Positions 33,797 through 46,096 of a stretch of 64,000 bases of DNA are shown piece by piece. Location: the NCBI RefSeq assembly GCF_900215205.1, contig NZ_OBDY01000001.1, positions 1,298,786 to 1,362,785 of the forward strand, in the 5' to 3' direction. The position numbers were made by a program, and so were the translations under genes. The stretch is from Paractinoplanes atraurantiacus (GTDB lineage Bacteria; Actinomycetota; Actinomycetes; Mycobacteriales; Micromonosporaceae). The number at the start of each line of letters is the position of its first letter. Within the stretch, counting starts at the first letter, position 1. The notes under the pieces were generated by a model that saw only the letters and a list, made by a program, of their open reading frames with translations, did not search any database and was not told the origin of the DNA.

Positions 33797-34657
33797 TCAG
33801 GAGCAGTTCGTCAGCTTGGTGGCGTCGAGCTCGGGCGCGGCCTTGCCGCTCTTGCCGAGGGTGTCGTCCCAGGCCTTCTTGTACGACCCGTCGGCGGCGG
33901 CCGCCTTCAGGATGTCATTGATCTTGTTGCAGCCGGCGGTGTCGTCCTTCTTGAGGCCGATGCCGTACGGCTCCTCGCTGAACGGCTTGCCGACCACCTT
34001 GAACTTGCCCGCGTACTGCTCCTGCGCGGCGTAGCCGGCGAGGATGATGTCGTCGGTGGTGACCGCGTCGACCTGACCGCCGGCCAGCGCCGTCACGCAC
34101 TTGGAGTACGAGTCGAACTGCTGGAGCTTGGCGTCCTTGTAGTCGGTCTGGATCCGCTTGGCCGGCGTCGAGCCGCTCACCGAGCAGACCTTCTTGCCGG
34201 CCAGCGACTCGGGCCCGGTGATCGTCGAAGCGGTCGGGACGAGCAGGTCCTGACCGGCGACGAAGTACGGGCCGCCGAAGTTGACGACCTTCTTGCGCTC
34301 GTCGTTGATCGTGTAGGTCGCGACGACCAGGTCGACCTGGCCCTGCTGGATGTAGGGCTCGCGGTTGGCGGAGACCGTGGTCTTCCACTCGATGCCGCTG
34401 TCGGCCAGACCCAGGCCCTTCGCGATGATCTTGCCGATCTCGACGTCGAAGCCGGTGTAGGTGCTGCCGGTCTGCAGGCCGAGGCCGGGCTGGTCGGCCT
34501 TGACGCCGATGACCAGCTTGCCGCTCTCGGCCTTCTTGACGATGCCGGTGGCGCCGCTGCCGCTGCTACCCGAGTCGTCGTCGCCGCCACAGGCCGCGAC
34601 GCCGAACGCCATCGTGAGCGCGCCGAGCGCCGCTGCCAATCGGGTGATGCGCATCAT
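33797..34657 (-). CDS. gluB: Glutamate-type substrate-binding lipoprotein
   Basis: This 286-residue periplasmic-type binding protein of family 3 begins MMRITRLAAALGALTMAFG and has the lipobox VAAC, followed by an Asp/Ser/Gly linker. Typical blocks are LVIGVKADQPGLG, GFDVEIGKIIA, and VDLVVATYTINDERKK. The first ATG of the MM pair has GAGGAG at 4 nt. It is anchored outside and delivers substrate to GluCD. Confidence 0.93.
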   Translation of the reverse strand: MMRITRLAAALGALTMAFGVAACGGDDDSGSSGSGATGIVKKAESGKLVIGVKADQPGLGLQTGSTYTGFDVEIGKIIAKGLGLADSGIEWKTTVSANREPYIQQGQVDLVVATYTINDERKKVVNFGGPYFVAGQDLLVPTASTITGPESLAGKKVCSVSGSTPAKRIQTDYKDAKLQQFDSYSKCVTALAGGQVDAVTTDDIILAGYAAQEQYAGKFKVVGKPFSEEPYGIGLKKDDTAGCNKINDILKAAAADGSYKKAWDDTLGKSGKAAPELDATKLTNCS

Positions 34658-34691
34658 TGGGCTCCTCGATATTTCTAGTTGGACCAACAGA

Positions 34692-35435
<744 letters not shown>

Positions 35436-35566
35436 TGCTGGACCACCGTCCCGTCATTGGGGTTCACCCGGATGGGCACACTCTATGTGGGCTCTTGTAT
35501 CGGTTCACGCCGAGAATGGTCACGGACTGGTAACTCACTTCTCGCAATGGGCCATCATTGTCCACC

Positions 35567-35977
35567 ATGTTCGGTATGGCTGACACCGATCCGACAGGTG
35601 GCCTCTGGAACTGGGCGGTCGCCTGCCCCCTCGACCCGGATCGTGTGCGCGGCGCTCTGGCGGGCACGCTGGAGCGTTCGGTGGTCCCCCTGGAAGCCGA
35701 GGGTGACGTTCTCTGCGACGTCTACGAGGTCGGTGGCGAGTTTCCGACACTGGTCGACGTCTATCTGGCGCCCTCGCGTGTCGACGAGGCCACGGCCGCG
35801 AGCGCCGTCTCGGTCCGGCTGGGTGCCGCGGTCCTTCTGCCCGACGATTCGCTGGACCCTTCGGCGTACGTCCTGGCGACGCCGGACGGCAGCTTGATCG
35901 CCGTCCATGTCGACGAGATCGAGACGGACGACGGCCCGGAACGCCGGAACGTGCGCCCCGCCACCACGGGGAGATAA
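35567..35977 (+). CDS. Hypothetical protein
   Basis: This is a 136-residue acidic protein (133 if ATG 35576 is used). It contains LWNWAVACPLDPDRVRGAL, a Val/Asp-rich beta pattern and AYVLATPDGSLIAVHVDEI. No signal peptide, membrane segment or recognised family. It lies between the divergent glu operon and miaB, 21 bp before the latter, so it may share an mRNA with it. G/C bias at third positions supports it as a real gene. Confidence 0.65.
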   Translation: MFGMADTDPTGGLWNWAVACPLDPDRVRGALAGTLERSVVPLEAEGDVLCDVYEVGGEFPTLVDVYLAPSRVDEATAASAVSVRLGAAVLLPDDSLDPSAYVLATPDGSLIAVHVDEIETDDGPERRNVRPATTGR

Positions 35978-35998
35978 GCAGTACCCTGGTCAACTGTC

Positions 35999-37486
35999 AT
36001 GACTACCGAAATTCAAGGCGCCACCCGCACGTACGACGTGCGCACGTACGGCTGCCAGATGAACGTGCACGACAGCGAGCGCATCTCCGGGCTGATGGAG
36101 GACGCCGGCTACGTGCGCGCGGCCGATCCCGAGTCGGCCGACGTGGTGGTCTTCAACACCTGCGCGGTACGGGAGAACGCCGACAACCGCCTCTACGGCA
36201 ACCTCGGCCACCTGCGCCCGACCAAGGTGAAGAACCCCGACATGCAGATCGCGGTCGGCGGCTGCCTGGCGCAGAAGGACCGCGGCGACATCGTCAAGAA
36301 GGCGCCCTGGGTCGACGTCGTCTTCGGCACCCACAACATCGGCTCGCTGCCGGCGCTGCTCGAGCGTGCCCGGCACAACCAAGAGGCCGAGGTCGAGATC
36401 CTCGAGTCGCTCGAGGTGTTCCCGTCGACCCTGCCGACCAAGCGCGAGTCGACCTACGCCGGCTGGGTGTCGATCTCGGTCGGCTGCAACAACACCTGCA
36501 CGTTCTGCATCGTGCCGTCGCTGCGCGGCAAGGAGAAGGACCGCCGCCCGGGCGAGATCCTGGCCGAGGTCGAGGCCCTGGTCGCCGAGGGCGTCCTCGA
36601 GGTCACCCTGCTGGGCCAGAACGTCAACTCGTACGGCGTGGAGTTCGGCGACCGGCTCGCCTTCGGCAAGCTGCTGCGCTCGGCCGGCGCCATCGAGGGC
36701 CTGGAGCGGGTCCGCTTCACCAGCCCCCACCCCAAGGACTTCACCGACGACGTGATCGCCGCGATGGCCGAGACGCCGAACGTCTGCCACTCGCTGCACA
36801 TGCCGCTGCAGTCCGGCTCCGACCGGGTGCTGAAGGCCATGCGCCGCAGCTACCGCCAGGAGAAATACCTCGGCATCATCGACAAGGTCCGCGCCGCCAT
36901 GCCGGACGCCGCGATCACCACCGACATCATCGTCGGTTTCCCGGGCGAGACCGAGGAGGACTTCGAGCAGACCCTCGAGGTCGTACGCCGGGCGCGGTTC
37001 TCCAGCGCGTTCACGTTCCAGTATTCCAAGCGGCCCGGCACCCCCGCTGCCGTGATGGAGGAGCAGCTGCCCAAGGCCGTGGTCCAGGAGCGCTACGAGC
37101 GCCTGGTCGCGCTCCTCGAAGAGATCACCTGGGCCGAGAACAAAAAGCTGGTCGGTGAGAAGGTCGAGGTCCTGGTCGCGGTCGGTGAGGGCCGCAAGGA
37201 CGAGCGTACGGGCCGTCTCAGCGGCCGGGCCCGCGACGGCCGCCTGGTCCACTTCGCCACCGGCGACCTGACCCCGCGCCCCGGCGACATCGTCGAGACC
37301 GTGGTCACGTACGCCGCCCCTCACCACCTGAACGCCGACGGCGCCCCGCTGAGCTACCGCCGCACCCGTGCCGGCGACGCCTTCGAGGCCGGCCGCACCC
37401 CGAAACTCAAGGGCGTCTCCCTCGGCCTGCCCACGATCGGTGTCCCGGCCCCGCTGCCGGCGTCGACCGGCGGCTGCGCCGTCTGA
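35999..37486 (+). CDS. miaB: tRNA-2-methylthio-N6-isopentenyladenosine synthase MiaB
   Basis: This 495-residue radical-SAM methylthiotransferase modifies A37 of tRNAs already prenylated by MiaA. The first iron-sulfur cluster uses Cys19, Cys55 and Cys89 ([17 protein letters not shown]); the SAM cluster uses Cys163, Cys167 and Cys170 (GCNNTCTFC). A TRAM domain follows near 380–440, then a Pro-rich tail. TACCCT at 35982–35987 lies 11 nt before ATG 35999, so its leader is very short or absent. miaA is 3 kb away on the same strand. Confidence 0.96.
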   Translation: MTTEIQGATRTYDVRTYGCQMNVHDSERISGLMEDAGYVRAADPESADVVVFNTCAVRENADNRLYGNLGHLRPTKVKNPDMQIAVGGCLAQKDRGDIVKKAPWVDVVFGTHNIGSLPALLERARHNQEAEVEILESLEVFPSTLPTKRESTYAGWVSISVGCNNTCTFCIVPSLRGKEKDRRPGEILAEVEALVAEGVLEVTLLGQNVNSYGVEFGDRLAFGKLLRSAGAIEGLERVRFTSPHPKDFTDDVIAAMAETPNVCHSLHMPLQSGSDRVLKAMRRSYRQEKYLGIIDKVRAAMPDAAITTDIIVGFPGETEEDFEQTLEVVRRARFSSAFTFQYSKRPGTPAAVMEEQLPKAVVQERYERLVALLEEITWAENKKLVGEKVEVLVAVGEGRKDERTGRLSGRARDGRLVHFATGDLTPRPGDIVETVVTYAAPHHLNADGAPLSYRRTRAGDAFEAGRTPKLKGVSLGLPTIGVPAPLPASTGGCAV

Positions 37487-37523
37487 TCCTCAGACCGCAC
37501 CGGGGACGGCCGATGAGCTGTTC

Positions 37524-38942
37524 ATGGTGCTGCGGTGGTACGTGGCCTTCGCCGGCGCGATGGTCGCCAGCTACCTGCTGTGGCCGTACGAGCTGCGGCA
37601 ATGGCCGTTTCTGCTGGTGACGCTGGCGACCCTGCCGGCCGTCGGCGCGGGTCTGCGGCGGTCACCGCGCGGTGAGCGGTCGCCGTGGTGGCTGCTGCTG
37701 GCGGCCCTGACGCTGTTCAACGCCGGCAACTTCTGGTGGATCTGGCTGGTCACCGTGCGCGGCCGGGAGACCGGCGACGGCAGCGGGGCCAGCCTCCTGT
37801 TCACCGTGGCCGACGTGGTGGTCCTGGCCGGGGCGCTCGTGGTGGTGGTCAAACGGGGCCGGGGCGACGCCGGCGGGGTGATCGACTCGGTGATCACGGC
37901 GGTGGCGCTGAGCGGCGTGCTGTGGGACTTCGTTCTCCTCCCGGCGCTGACCTCGGACGGGGTCTCCACGGGCGGGCAGATCGGCGCGTTCGTCAACGTG
38001 ATCGTTCTGACCGGTGCGCTGGGTGCCCTGGTCCGGGTCTCGTCCGTCGGGGCCGGGCGGGTCGCCGCCGTCCGTCTGCTCGCCGCGGGGGTCGGGCTCA
38101 CCCTGATCGGCAACGTGGCCGGTACGCTCGCCGTCGACGCGTCCGGGCTGCGCGCGGACTGGACGAACATGGTGTTCCTGGCGGCCTACATGGCGCTCGG
38201 ATGCGCCGCGCTGCACCCGTCCGTGGCGGTCGTCACCCGGCCCGGCCCGGCCCCGGACGACCGCCTGAGCGGGACCCGGCTCACCTTCCTGGGCGTCATG
38301 CTCGCGATCGGTCCCCTGATCGGCGGCGGCCGGGTGCTGCTGGATGAGCCCGCCGACGGCGTCCTGCTGGCGGTCTCGTCGGCCGCCCTGATCCCGCTCG
38401 TCATGGTGCGTATCGGCCGGCTGTCCCGGGCCCGGCGCACGGCCGAGGAGGCCCTGCACCGGCTGGCCACCTCGGACGCGCTGACCGGCCTGCCCAACCG
38501 CGCGGCCTGGATCGAGCACGTGACCGCGGAGCTGGCCGCCCGCCCGGCCGGGCTCACCGTGCTCTTCTGCGACCTGGACGGCTTCAAGGCGGTCAACGAC
38601 CGGCTCGGCCACGCCGCCGGCGACGAGCTGCTGGTCGGTGTCGCGGCCCGGCTGCGGGGCTGCGTCCGCGAGGACGACCTGATCGGCCGGTTCGGCGGCG
38701 ACGAGTTCGTCATCGTCTGCCGCGGGGCCGACGCGGTCGACGTGATCAGCGACCGGATCCGCGCGATGGTGGCGGAGCCGTTCCCGGCCGGGAACGAGCC
38801 GGCCCTGATCGGCGTCAGCGTGGGCGTCGCCCACGCCCGGGCCGGCGACTCCACCGACGACGTCGTCGCCCGCGCCGACACCGCGATGTACGAGGCCAAG
38901 CGGGCCAAGACGATCGGCGCCCTCAGCCTGGCGGTCGCCTGA
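37524..38942 (+). CDS. Membrane diguanylate cyclase (GGDEF)
   Basis: This 472-residue protein has about eight membrane helices in the first ~300 residues, then a GGDEF domain (about 315–470) with LTGLPNRAAW, the LFCDLDGFKAVND block and the intact active site RFGGDEF (about 389–395). It should make cyclic di-GMP, which controls development in Streptomyces through BldD. No RxxD inhibitory site is evident five residues before GGDEF, so product inhibition may be absent. ATG 37524 has only a weak ribosome site, 37 bp after miaB. Confidence 0.92.
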   Translation: MVLRWYVAFAGAMVASYLLWPYELRQWPFLLVTLATLPAVGAGLRRSPRGERSPWWLLLAALTLFNAGNFWWIWLVTVRGRETGDGSGASLLFTVADVVVLAGALVVVVKRGRGDAGGVIDSVITAVALSGVLWDFVLLPALTSDGVSTGGQIGAFVNVIVLTGALGALVRVSSVGAGRVAAVRLLAAGVGLTLIGNVAGTLAVDASGLRADWTNMVFLAAYMALGCAALHPSVAVVTRPGPAPDDRLSGTRLTFLGVMLAIGPLIGGGRVLLDEPADGVLLAVSSAALIPLVMVRIGRLSRARRTAEEALHRLATSDALTGLPNRAAWIEHVTAELAARPAGLTVLFCDLDGFKAVNDRLGHAAGDELLVGVAARLRGCVREDDLIGRFGGDEFVIVCRGADAVDVISDRIRAMVAEPFPAGNEPALIGVSVGVAHARAGDSTDDVVARADTAMYEAKRAKTIGALSLAVA

Positions 38943-38949
38943 GACACGA

Positions 38950-38981
38950 AACGGCCCGGCCCCCGCGGGGACCGGGCCGTT
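38950..38981. terminator. Bidirectional terminator
   Basis: AACGGCCCGG and CCGGGCCGTT pair around an inner CCCC/GGGG stem. It lies 7 bp after the GGDEF stop and 9 bp before the convergent DUF349 stop. Confidence 0.8.
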
Positions 38982-38990
38982 CGACGGCGA

Positions 38991-40199
38991 TCAGTTCGCT
39001 TGCTCGGCCAGAGCGAGGAACTGCTTCTTCGAGTTGAGCGCCTGCTCGGCCTCCTTGATGCGGCGGGCGTCGCCGGCCGCCTGGGCCCGGGCCAGCTTGT
39101 CCTCGGCCTCGGCGACCTGCTCGCGCATCTGCTGGAGCAGCGGGTTGTCCTGCGGCGAGGTCTTGCGCCAGGCCGAGTCCATGGCCACCCGGATGCGCTC
39201 CTCGGCGGCCCGCCAGCGGCGGTCGAGCGAGGCGGCGGACTCGCGGGGGACGCGGCCGGCGTCGTGCCAGGCGGCCTGGGCGTCACGCAGCTTGTTCTGC
39301 GCGCCGCGCGGGTCGGCGTCGACGTCGAGCGCCTCCACCTCGGCCAGGATGGCCTGCTTGCGGTCGAGGTTGCCCTTGTACTCGGCGTCGCGGGCCGAGA
39401 AGACCTCGGAGCGGCGGGTGAAGAACGCGTCCTGAGCGGCGCGGAACCGCTCCCAGAGGCGCTGCTCGGCCTCCTTGGCGGCGCGCGGCGCGGCCTTCCA
39501 CTCGGCCATCAGGTCCTTGAGCCGGTTGGCCGTGGCCGACCACTCGGTCGACTCCGACAGGCTCTCGGCCTCCTTGACCAGCTCTTCCTTGGCCGTCTGG
39601 GCCTGCTTGCGCTGCCCGTCGAGGGTGGCGAAGTGTGCGCCGCGGCGGCGGGTGAAGCCGTCCCGGGCGGTCGCGAAGCGCTTCCACAGCTCGCCGTCGG
39701 TCTTCTTGTCGACGCCGCGGATCGTCTTCCACTCGTCGAGGATCTCCTTGAGGCGGTCGCCGGCCGTCTTCCAGCCGGTGGCCTCGTTGGCGATCTTCTC
39801 GGCCTCTTCGACGAGGGCCGTCTTGCGGGCCAGGGCCTCGCCCCGGGCCACCTCGCGGGCCGCGCGGGCCTCGCCCGCCTTCTCCTCGGCGAGCGTGGCG
39901 AGCTTGTCGAGCCGGGCGTTGAGCCCGTCGATGTCGCCGACCACGTGCGCCTCGGCGAGCTCGGTGCGCAGGCGCTTGACGCTGCTCAGCGAGTGTGCCG
40001 CGTCGGCCGCTCCGGATTTCAGCCGCGCCTCGACGAGGTCGACCTCGGTCACCAGGTCGGCGAAGCGCCGGGCGAAGTGGGCCAGTCCCTCCTCCGGGGT
40101 GCCCGCCTGCCAGGAGCCGACCACGCGGTCGCCATCAGCGGTCTTCACGTACACGGTGCCGTCGGCATCCACGCGCCCGAAGGCCGTCCAGTCGTTCAT
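38991..40199 (-). CDS. DUF349 helical protein
   Basis: This 402-residue, highly charged helical protein has repeated DUF349 units of ~75 residues (LKEILDEWKTIRGVDKKTDGELWKRF, LKDLMAEWKAAPRAAKEAEQRLWERF, and two weaker ones), plus an N-terminal domain starting MNDWTAFGRVDADGTVYVKT. The long coiled-coil design suits a scaffold. Function is unknown for most members. It is divergent from miaA. Confidence 0.88.
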   Translation of the reverse strand: MNDWTAFGRVDADGTVYVKTADGDRVVGSWQAGTPEEGLAHFARRFADLVTEVDLVEARLKSGAADAAHSLSSVKRLRTELAEAHVVGDIDGLNARLDKLATLAEEKAGEARAAREVARGEALARKTALVEEAEKIANEATGWKTAGDRLKEILDEWKTIRGVDKKTDGELWKRFATARDGFTRRRGAHFATLDGQRKQAQTAKEELVKEAESLSESTEWSATANRLKDLMAEWKAAPRAAKEAEQRLWERFRAAQDAFFTRRSEVFSARDAEYKGNLDRKQAILAEVEALDVDADPRGAQNKLRDAQAAWHDAGRVPRESAASLDRRWRAAEERIRVAMDSAWRKTSPQDNPLLQQMREQVAEAEDKLARAQAAGDARRIKEAEQALNSKKQFLALAEQAN

Positions 40200-40341
40200 G
40201 ACCCATCCTCGTCTTCCCGGCGTCGCCGGTCTCGAAGACCGGTGACCACCGCCACAGCACAGTCGAACGCCAAGCTTCTCCATGGCATTCTTTCTCGCGC
40301 ATTGTCACAGGTCCAACCGGGTTACGGGGAAGCGCCCGACG

Positions 40342-40370
40342 ATGACCGTGGCCAAACAGTGTCCTACCGT
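40342..40370 (+). promoter_or_regulatory. Promoter for miaA–dapF–GDPD
   Basis: ATGACC (40342–40347), a 17-nt spacer and TACCGT (40365–40370) form a promoter-like pair. The -10 ends 6 nt before GTG 40377, so the mRNA is probably leaderless. Confidence 0.5.
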
Positions 40371-40376
40371 GGCTTC

Positions 40377-41288
40377 GTGCCGTCGCCAGCCCCTTCACGC
40401 GTGATAACCGTCGTCGGGCCTACCGCGTCGGGCAAATCCGCCCTGAGTATCGCTCTGGCCCACGAACTGGACGGCGAGGTCGTCAACGCCGACTCCATGC
40501 AGCTCTACCGGGGGATGGACATCGGCACGGCGAAACTGACCGTCGCCGAGCGCGAGGGCGTGCCCCATCACCTGCTGGACATCTGGGAGGTGACCGAGCC
40601 GGCGGCGGTGGCCGAATATCAGGGGCTGGCCCGCGCGGCGATCGACGACATCATCGCCCGGGGGCGTGTCCCGATCCTGGTCGGCGGGTCGGGCCTGTAT
40701 GTGCGGGCGGTGCTGGAGGAGTTCTCGTTCCCCGGCACCGATCCGGTGGTGCGCGCCCGTCTCGAGGAGGAGCTCGCCGCGGTCGGCGCCGCGCCCCTTT
40801 ACGACCGGCTGCGCTCCCTGGACCCCGCGGCCGCCACCGCCATCCTGCCGTCGAACGGCCGGCGCATCGTGCGGGCGCTGGAAGTGATCGAGCTGACCGG
40901 CGAACCGTTCACGGCGTCGCTGCCCGATCCGGTACCTCATTACCCCTCGCTCCAGATCGGTGTCGATCGCGAGGTGGCGGAACTCGACGAGCGCATCGCC
41001 CTGCGGGTGGACCTGATGTGGGAGGCCGGGCTGCTCGACGAGGTCCGGGGTCTGCTTCCGCTGGGCCTGCGCGAAGGGCGTACGGCCGGTCGCGCGCTCG
41101 GCTATCAGCAGGCCATCGCCGAGATCGACGGCCGGATGTCCTCACCGGAAGCGAAGGAGGACACCGTACGGGGGACACGACGGTTCGTCAGGCGGCAGCG
41201 GTCGTGGTTCCGGCGGGACCCGGCGATCCACTGGCTCGACGGAGCGTCCGGCACGCTCGTGGCGGACGCGCTAGCGCTTGCGCGATGA
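40377..41288 (+). CDS. miaA: tRNA dimethylallyltransferase MiaA
   Basis: This 303-residue enzyme transfers a dimethylallyl group to A37 of tRNAs reading UNN codons. The P-loop is GPTASGKS (14–21), followed by VNADSMQLYRGMDIGTAK, PHHLLDIWEV and GGSGLYVRA. GTG 40377 gives the normal N-terminus and lies just after a -10 element. Its stop overlaps the dapF start (ATGA). Confidence 0.96.
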   Translation: MPSPAPSRVITVVGPTASGKSALSIALAHELDGEVVNADSMQLYRGMDIGTAKLTVAEREGVPHHLLDIWEVTEPAAVAEYQGLARAAIDDIIARGRVPILVGGSGLYVRAVLEEFSFPGTDPVVRARLEEELAAVGAAPLYDRLRSLDPAAATAILPSNGRRIVRALEVIELTGEPFTASLPDPVPHYPSLQIGVDREVAELDERIALRVDLMWEAGLLDEVRGLLPLGLREGRTAGRALGYQQAIAEIDGRMSSPEAKEDTVRGTRRFVRRQRSWFRRDPAIHWLDGASGTLVADALALAR

Positions 41289-42145
41289 TGGACGGCGTGT
41301 TGTTCACCAAGGGCCACGGCGCCGGCAACGACTTCGTCATCGTCCCCGACCCCGACGGCGCGCTCGACCTGACGCCGTCGCAGGTCGCCGCCCTCTGCGA
41401 CCGCCGCTTCGGCATCGGCGCCGACGGCGTCCTGCGCGTCGTGCGCACCGCCAAGGACTCCGACGGTGCGGGCTACGCGGCCGAGGCCGAGTGGTTCATG
41501 GACTACCGCAACGCCGACGGCTCGATCGCCGAGATGTGCGGCAACGGCACCCGCGTCTTCGCGCGCTATCTGGTCACCCACGGGCTCGCCACTCCCGGTC
41601 CGGAGGGCCTTCCGATCGCGACGCGGGCGGGCGTCGTGGTCGCGCTCTTCGTGGGCGACGAGGTGCGGGTGCGCATGGCACCCCCTCGGGTGTACGCGGC
41701 CAGCACCGCCACCACCGGGCCGCTGACATTCCCGGGCGTCGCCGTCGACTGCGGCAACCCCCATCTGGTCTGCGCCCTGCACGACGGCCTGAAGCTGCCG
41801 TCGCTCGACCTGTCCGTCTCACCCGGCTTCGACCCGGCGCTGTTCCCGGCGGGCGTGAATGTCGAGTTCGTGACACCGGCGTCCCCGATCGAGGGCGCCG
41901 ACCTGCACGTGGACATGCGGGTCTACGAGCGCGGCTCCGGCGAGACCATGGCGTGCGGCTCCGGCGCCCTGGCCGTGGGCGCGGTGGCGCTGCGCGACGC
42001 CGGCCTGTCCCAGGGCGTCGTCGCGGTCGACCTGCCCGGCGGTCGCCTGACCGTGACCCACGACGAGAATGACGCCTGGTGGCTGGCCGGCCCGGCCGTC
42101 CTGGTCGCCACCGGCGAGACCGACCTGGACGCACTCACCCGATGA
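41285..42145 (+). CDS. dapF: Diaminopimelate epimerase DapF
   Basis: This 286-residue enzyme converts LL- to meso-diaminopimelate for lysine and peptidoglycan. The catalytic cysteines are Cys85 (MCGNGTR) and Cys224 (ACGSGA). It is translationally coupled to miaA upstream and to the phosphodiesterase downstream by ATGA overlaps. Linkage of miaA and dapF is common in actinobacteria. Confidence 0.96.
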   Translation: MMDGVLFTKGHGAGNDFVIVPDPDGALDLTPSQVAALCDRRFGIGADGVLRVVRTAKDSDGAGYAAEAEWFMDYRNADGSIAEMCGNGTRVFARYLVTHGLATPGPEGLPIATRAGVVVALFVGDEVRVRMAPPRVYAASTATTGPLTFPGVAVDCGNPHLVCALHDGLKLPSLDLSVSPGFDPALFPAGVNVEFVTPASPIEGADLHVDMRVYERGSGETMACGSGALAVGAVALRDAGLSQGVVAVDLPGGRLTVTHDENDAWWLAGPAVLVATGETDLDALTR

Positions 42146-42948
42146 CGCCGCCCGGCGGCACCCCCGCCGGCTCCAACGCGGCCGGTCCCGGCGCGGCCGG
42201 CTCCAACGCGGCCGAGCGCGGCACCGGGTCCGGTCTGCACCGGGTCGCGCACCGGGGCTATTCGGCGGTCGCGCCGGAGAACACGCTGCCGGCTTTCGTG
42301 GCGGCCGTGCGCGGCGGCGCGACCTTCGTCGAGTTCGACGTCCGCACGACGGCCGACGGCGTTCCCGTGGTCATCCACGACCGCACGCTGGATCGCACCA
42401 CGACCGGTGCCGGCCATGTCTGGGACCTCGACTCGGCGTCGCTGGCCCGGCTCGACGCCGGTTCGTGGTTCTCACCGGCCTACGCGGGCGTGCGGGTGCC
42501 GACGCTGACCGAGACGCTGTCTCTGCTGGCGCCGCCCGGCCCGCAGCTCCTTCTGGAGATCAAGCCCCCGGCCACCCTCCCCGAGGTCAAGACGATCATG
42601 GAGATGGTGACCGCGGCCGGCCTGGCCGACCGCACGATCGTGCAGAGCTTCGACCCCGAGGTGATCCGCCTGGTCCGCGGAGCCGCCCCCTCGGTCCGCC
42701 GCGGCCTGCTCCGCCTCCGCTTCGAGGCCGGCACGATCCCGCTGGCCACCGAGCTCGGCGTCGTCTGCTGCAACCCGTCGACCGCGGACGTCCTGGGCGA
42801 CCCGGACACGGTCGCTTCCCTGGCCGCCCGCGGCATCGGCGTCATGCCCTGGACCGCCAACGACAGGGGCGAGTGGCCGGCGCTGACCGACGCGGGCGTC
42901 ACCGGCCTGATCACCGACCACGTGGCCGAGCTGACCGGCTGGTCCTGA
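42142..42948 (+). CDS. Glycerophosphodiester phosphodiesterase
   Basis: This 268-residue GDPD TIM barrel shows HRGYSAVAPENTLPAF, EFDVRTTADGVPVVIHDRTLDRTT, LLLEIKPP and PWTANDRGEW, including the HRG, EFD and HD metal and catalytic residues. It releases glycerol-3-phosphate from phospholipid head groups. About 30 residues of Gly/Ala repeats precede the domain, so it is cytoplasmic. It is third of an operon with miaA and dapF. Confidence 0.93.
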   Translation: MTPPGGTPAGSNAAGPGAAGSNAAERGTGSGLHRVAHRGYSAVAPENTLPAFVAAVRGGATFVEFDVRTTADGVPVVIHDRTLDRTTTGAGHVWDLDSASLARLDAGSWFSPAYAGVRVPTLTETLSLLAPPGPQLLLEIKPPATLPEVKTIMEMVTAAGLADRTIVQSFDPEVIRLVRGAAPSVRRGLLRLRFEAGTIPLATELGVVCCNPSTADVLGDPDTVASLAARGIGVMPWTANDRGEWPALTDAGVTGLITDHVAELTGWS

Positions 42949-42990
42949 AGCTTTCGTCGCAGGACAACCCGGAGGCCCGCGACGGCCCGG

Positions 42991-43024
42991 ACCACCCGCC
43001 CAGCTGTCCGCTGCGGCGGGTGGT
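42991..43024. terminator. Bidirectional terminator
   Basis: ACCACCCGCC and GGCGGGTGGT form a perfect 10-bp stem with a 14-nt loop between the convergent phosphodiesterase and malic enzyme genes. Confidence 0.7.
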
Positions 43025-43040
43025 GTCGGACGATCCGTAC

Positions 43041-44498
<1,458 letters not shown>

Positions 44499-44674
44499 GG
44501 TGTTCCCTCCGACGTTGGCGGGTGCTTCACCGTAATCTTGCTCCTGTGGAATAGCAGATTCCATTCGGGGCGTTATGCCTGATCCCAACACTCCATCGAT
44601 AACGCCCGGCCACGTTATGTGGATGCGCTCCGTAGGCGGAACGTGCCACGATCGGGGCCGAGGAGGTCACACTT

Positions 44675-46093
44675 TTGCGAAACTCTTACCAGGCACCCGT
44701 ACTCGAACTGGATGAGCCGGATCCCACGACCGGAGAGCTCGAGCTCGAGGAGCGGCATTCGCTTCGGCGGGTCGCCGGCCTTTCCACCGAGCTCACCGAC
44801 ATCACCGAGGTCGAGTACCGTCAGCTGAGGCTCGAGCGGGTCGTCCTGGTCGGCGTCTGGACCGAGGGCTCCGTCGAGGACGCGGACAACTCGCTCACCG
44901 AGCTGGCCGCGCTCGCCGAGACCGCCGGCTCCCAGGTGCTCGAGGGACTGATCCAGCGGCGCTCCCGCCCCGACACGGCCACCTTCATCGGCCGCGGCAA
45001 GGTGCAGGAGCTGCGGGACGCGGTCGTCGCCACCGGCGCCGACACCGTCATCTGCGACGGCGAGCTGTCCCCGTCCCAGCTGCGCAACCTCGAGCAGCAG
45101 ACCAAGGTCAAGGTGGTCGACCGGACCGCGCTGATCCTCGACATCTTCGCCCAGCACGCGAAGAGCAAAGAGGGTAAGGCCCAGGTCGAGCTGGCCCAGC
45201 TCCAATACTTCCTGCCGCGTCTGCGCGGCTGGGGTGAGTCGCTGTCCCGGCAGGGCGGTGGCGCCGGCGGTGGTTCCGGTGGTGGCGGCGTCGGCACCCG
45301 TGGTCCGGGTGAGACCAAGCTCGAGACCGACCGCCGCCGCATCAACCAGCGCATCGCCAAGCTGCGCCGGGAGATCAAGGCCATGCGGACCGTACGCCAG
45401 ACCAAGCGCTCCCGCCGCCAGAGCAGCGGAGTGCCGTCGGTGGCGATCGCCGGCTACACCAACGCGGGCAAGTCCAGCATCCTCAACCGGCTGACCCAGG
45501 CCGGTGTGCTGGTCGAGAACGCGTTGTTCGCCACGCTCGACCCGACCACCCGGCGCACGGCGGCCGAGGACGGCCGTGTCTACACGCTGTCCGACACCGT
45601 CGGCTTCGTCCGGCACCTGCCGCACCAGATCGTGGAGGCGTTCCGCTCCACGCTCGAGGAGGTGTCGTACTCCGACCTGGTCGTGCACGTCGTCGACGGC
45701 TCGCACCCCGATCCCGAGGGTCAGGTGAGCGCGGTCCGCGAGGTGCTGGCCGACGTCGACGCCGACAAGCTGCCCGAGCTGCTGGTCATCAACAAGATGG
45801 ACGCCGCCGACGAGGAGACGGTTCTGCGGCTGAAGCGGACGTGGCCGGACGCGGTGTTCGTCTCGGCCCGGTCCGGTCAGGGCATCGCCGAGCTGCACGC
45901 GGCCATCGCGGAGCGGCTGCCGAAGCCGGCGGTCGAGTTGCGTGTTCTGCTGCCCTATGACCGTGGCGATCTGGTCGCCCGAATTCATCGATCCGGTCAG
46001 GTGTTGCAAACCCGCCATTTGGACGAGGGCACGGAGCTCCGGATCCGGGTCGACGAGCGACTTGCTGGCGAACTGGAGTCGTTCCGCAACTGA
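44675..46093 (+). CDS. hflX: GTPase HflX
   Basis: This 472-residue ribosome-splitting GTPase uses a TTG start with AGGAGG 8 nt upstream. The N-terminal HflX domain (GRGKVQEL, DGELSPSQLRNLEQ) leads to a coiled coil with GTRGPGETKLETDRRR and a Gly-rich loop, then the G domain with P-loop GYTNAGKSS, DTVGFVRHLP and NKMD. HflX rescues stalled ribosomes under stress and mediates antibiotic resistance in mycobacteria. Confidence 0.96.
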   Translation: MRNSYQAPVLELDEPDPTTGELELEERHSLRRVAGLSTELTDITEVEYRQLRLERVVLVGVWTEGSVEDADNSLTELAALAETAGSQVLEGLIQRRSRPDTATFIGRGKVQELRDAVVATGADTVICDGELSPSQLRNLEQQTKVKVVDRTALILDIFAQHAKSKEGKAQVELAQLQYFLPRLRGWGESLSRQGGGAGGGSGGGGVGTRGPGETKLETDRRRINQRIAKLRREIKAMRTVRQTKRSRRQSSGVPSVAIAGYTNAGKSSILNRLTQAGVLVENALFATLDPTTRRTAAEDGRVYTLSDTVGFVRHLPHQIVEAFRSTLEEVSYSDLVVHVVDGSHPDPEGQVSAVREVLADVDADKLPELLVINKMDAADEETVLRLKRTWPDAVFVSARSGQGIAELHAAIAERLPKPAVELRVLLPYDRGDLVARIHRSGQVLQTRHLDEGTELRIRVDERLAGELESFRN

Positions 46094-46096
46094 GCG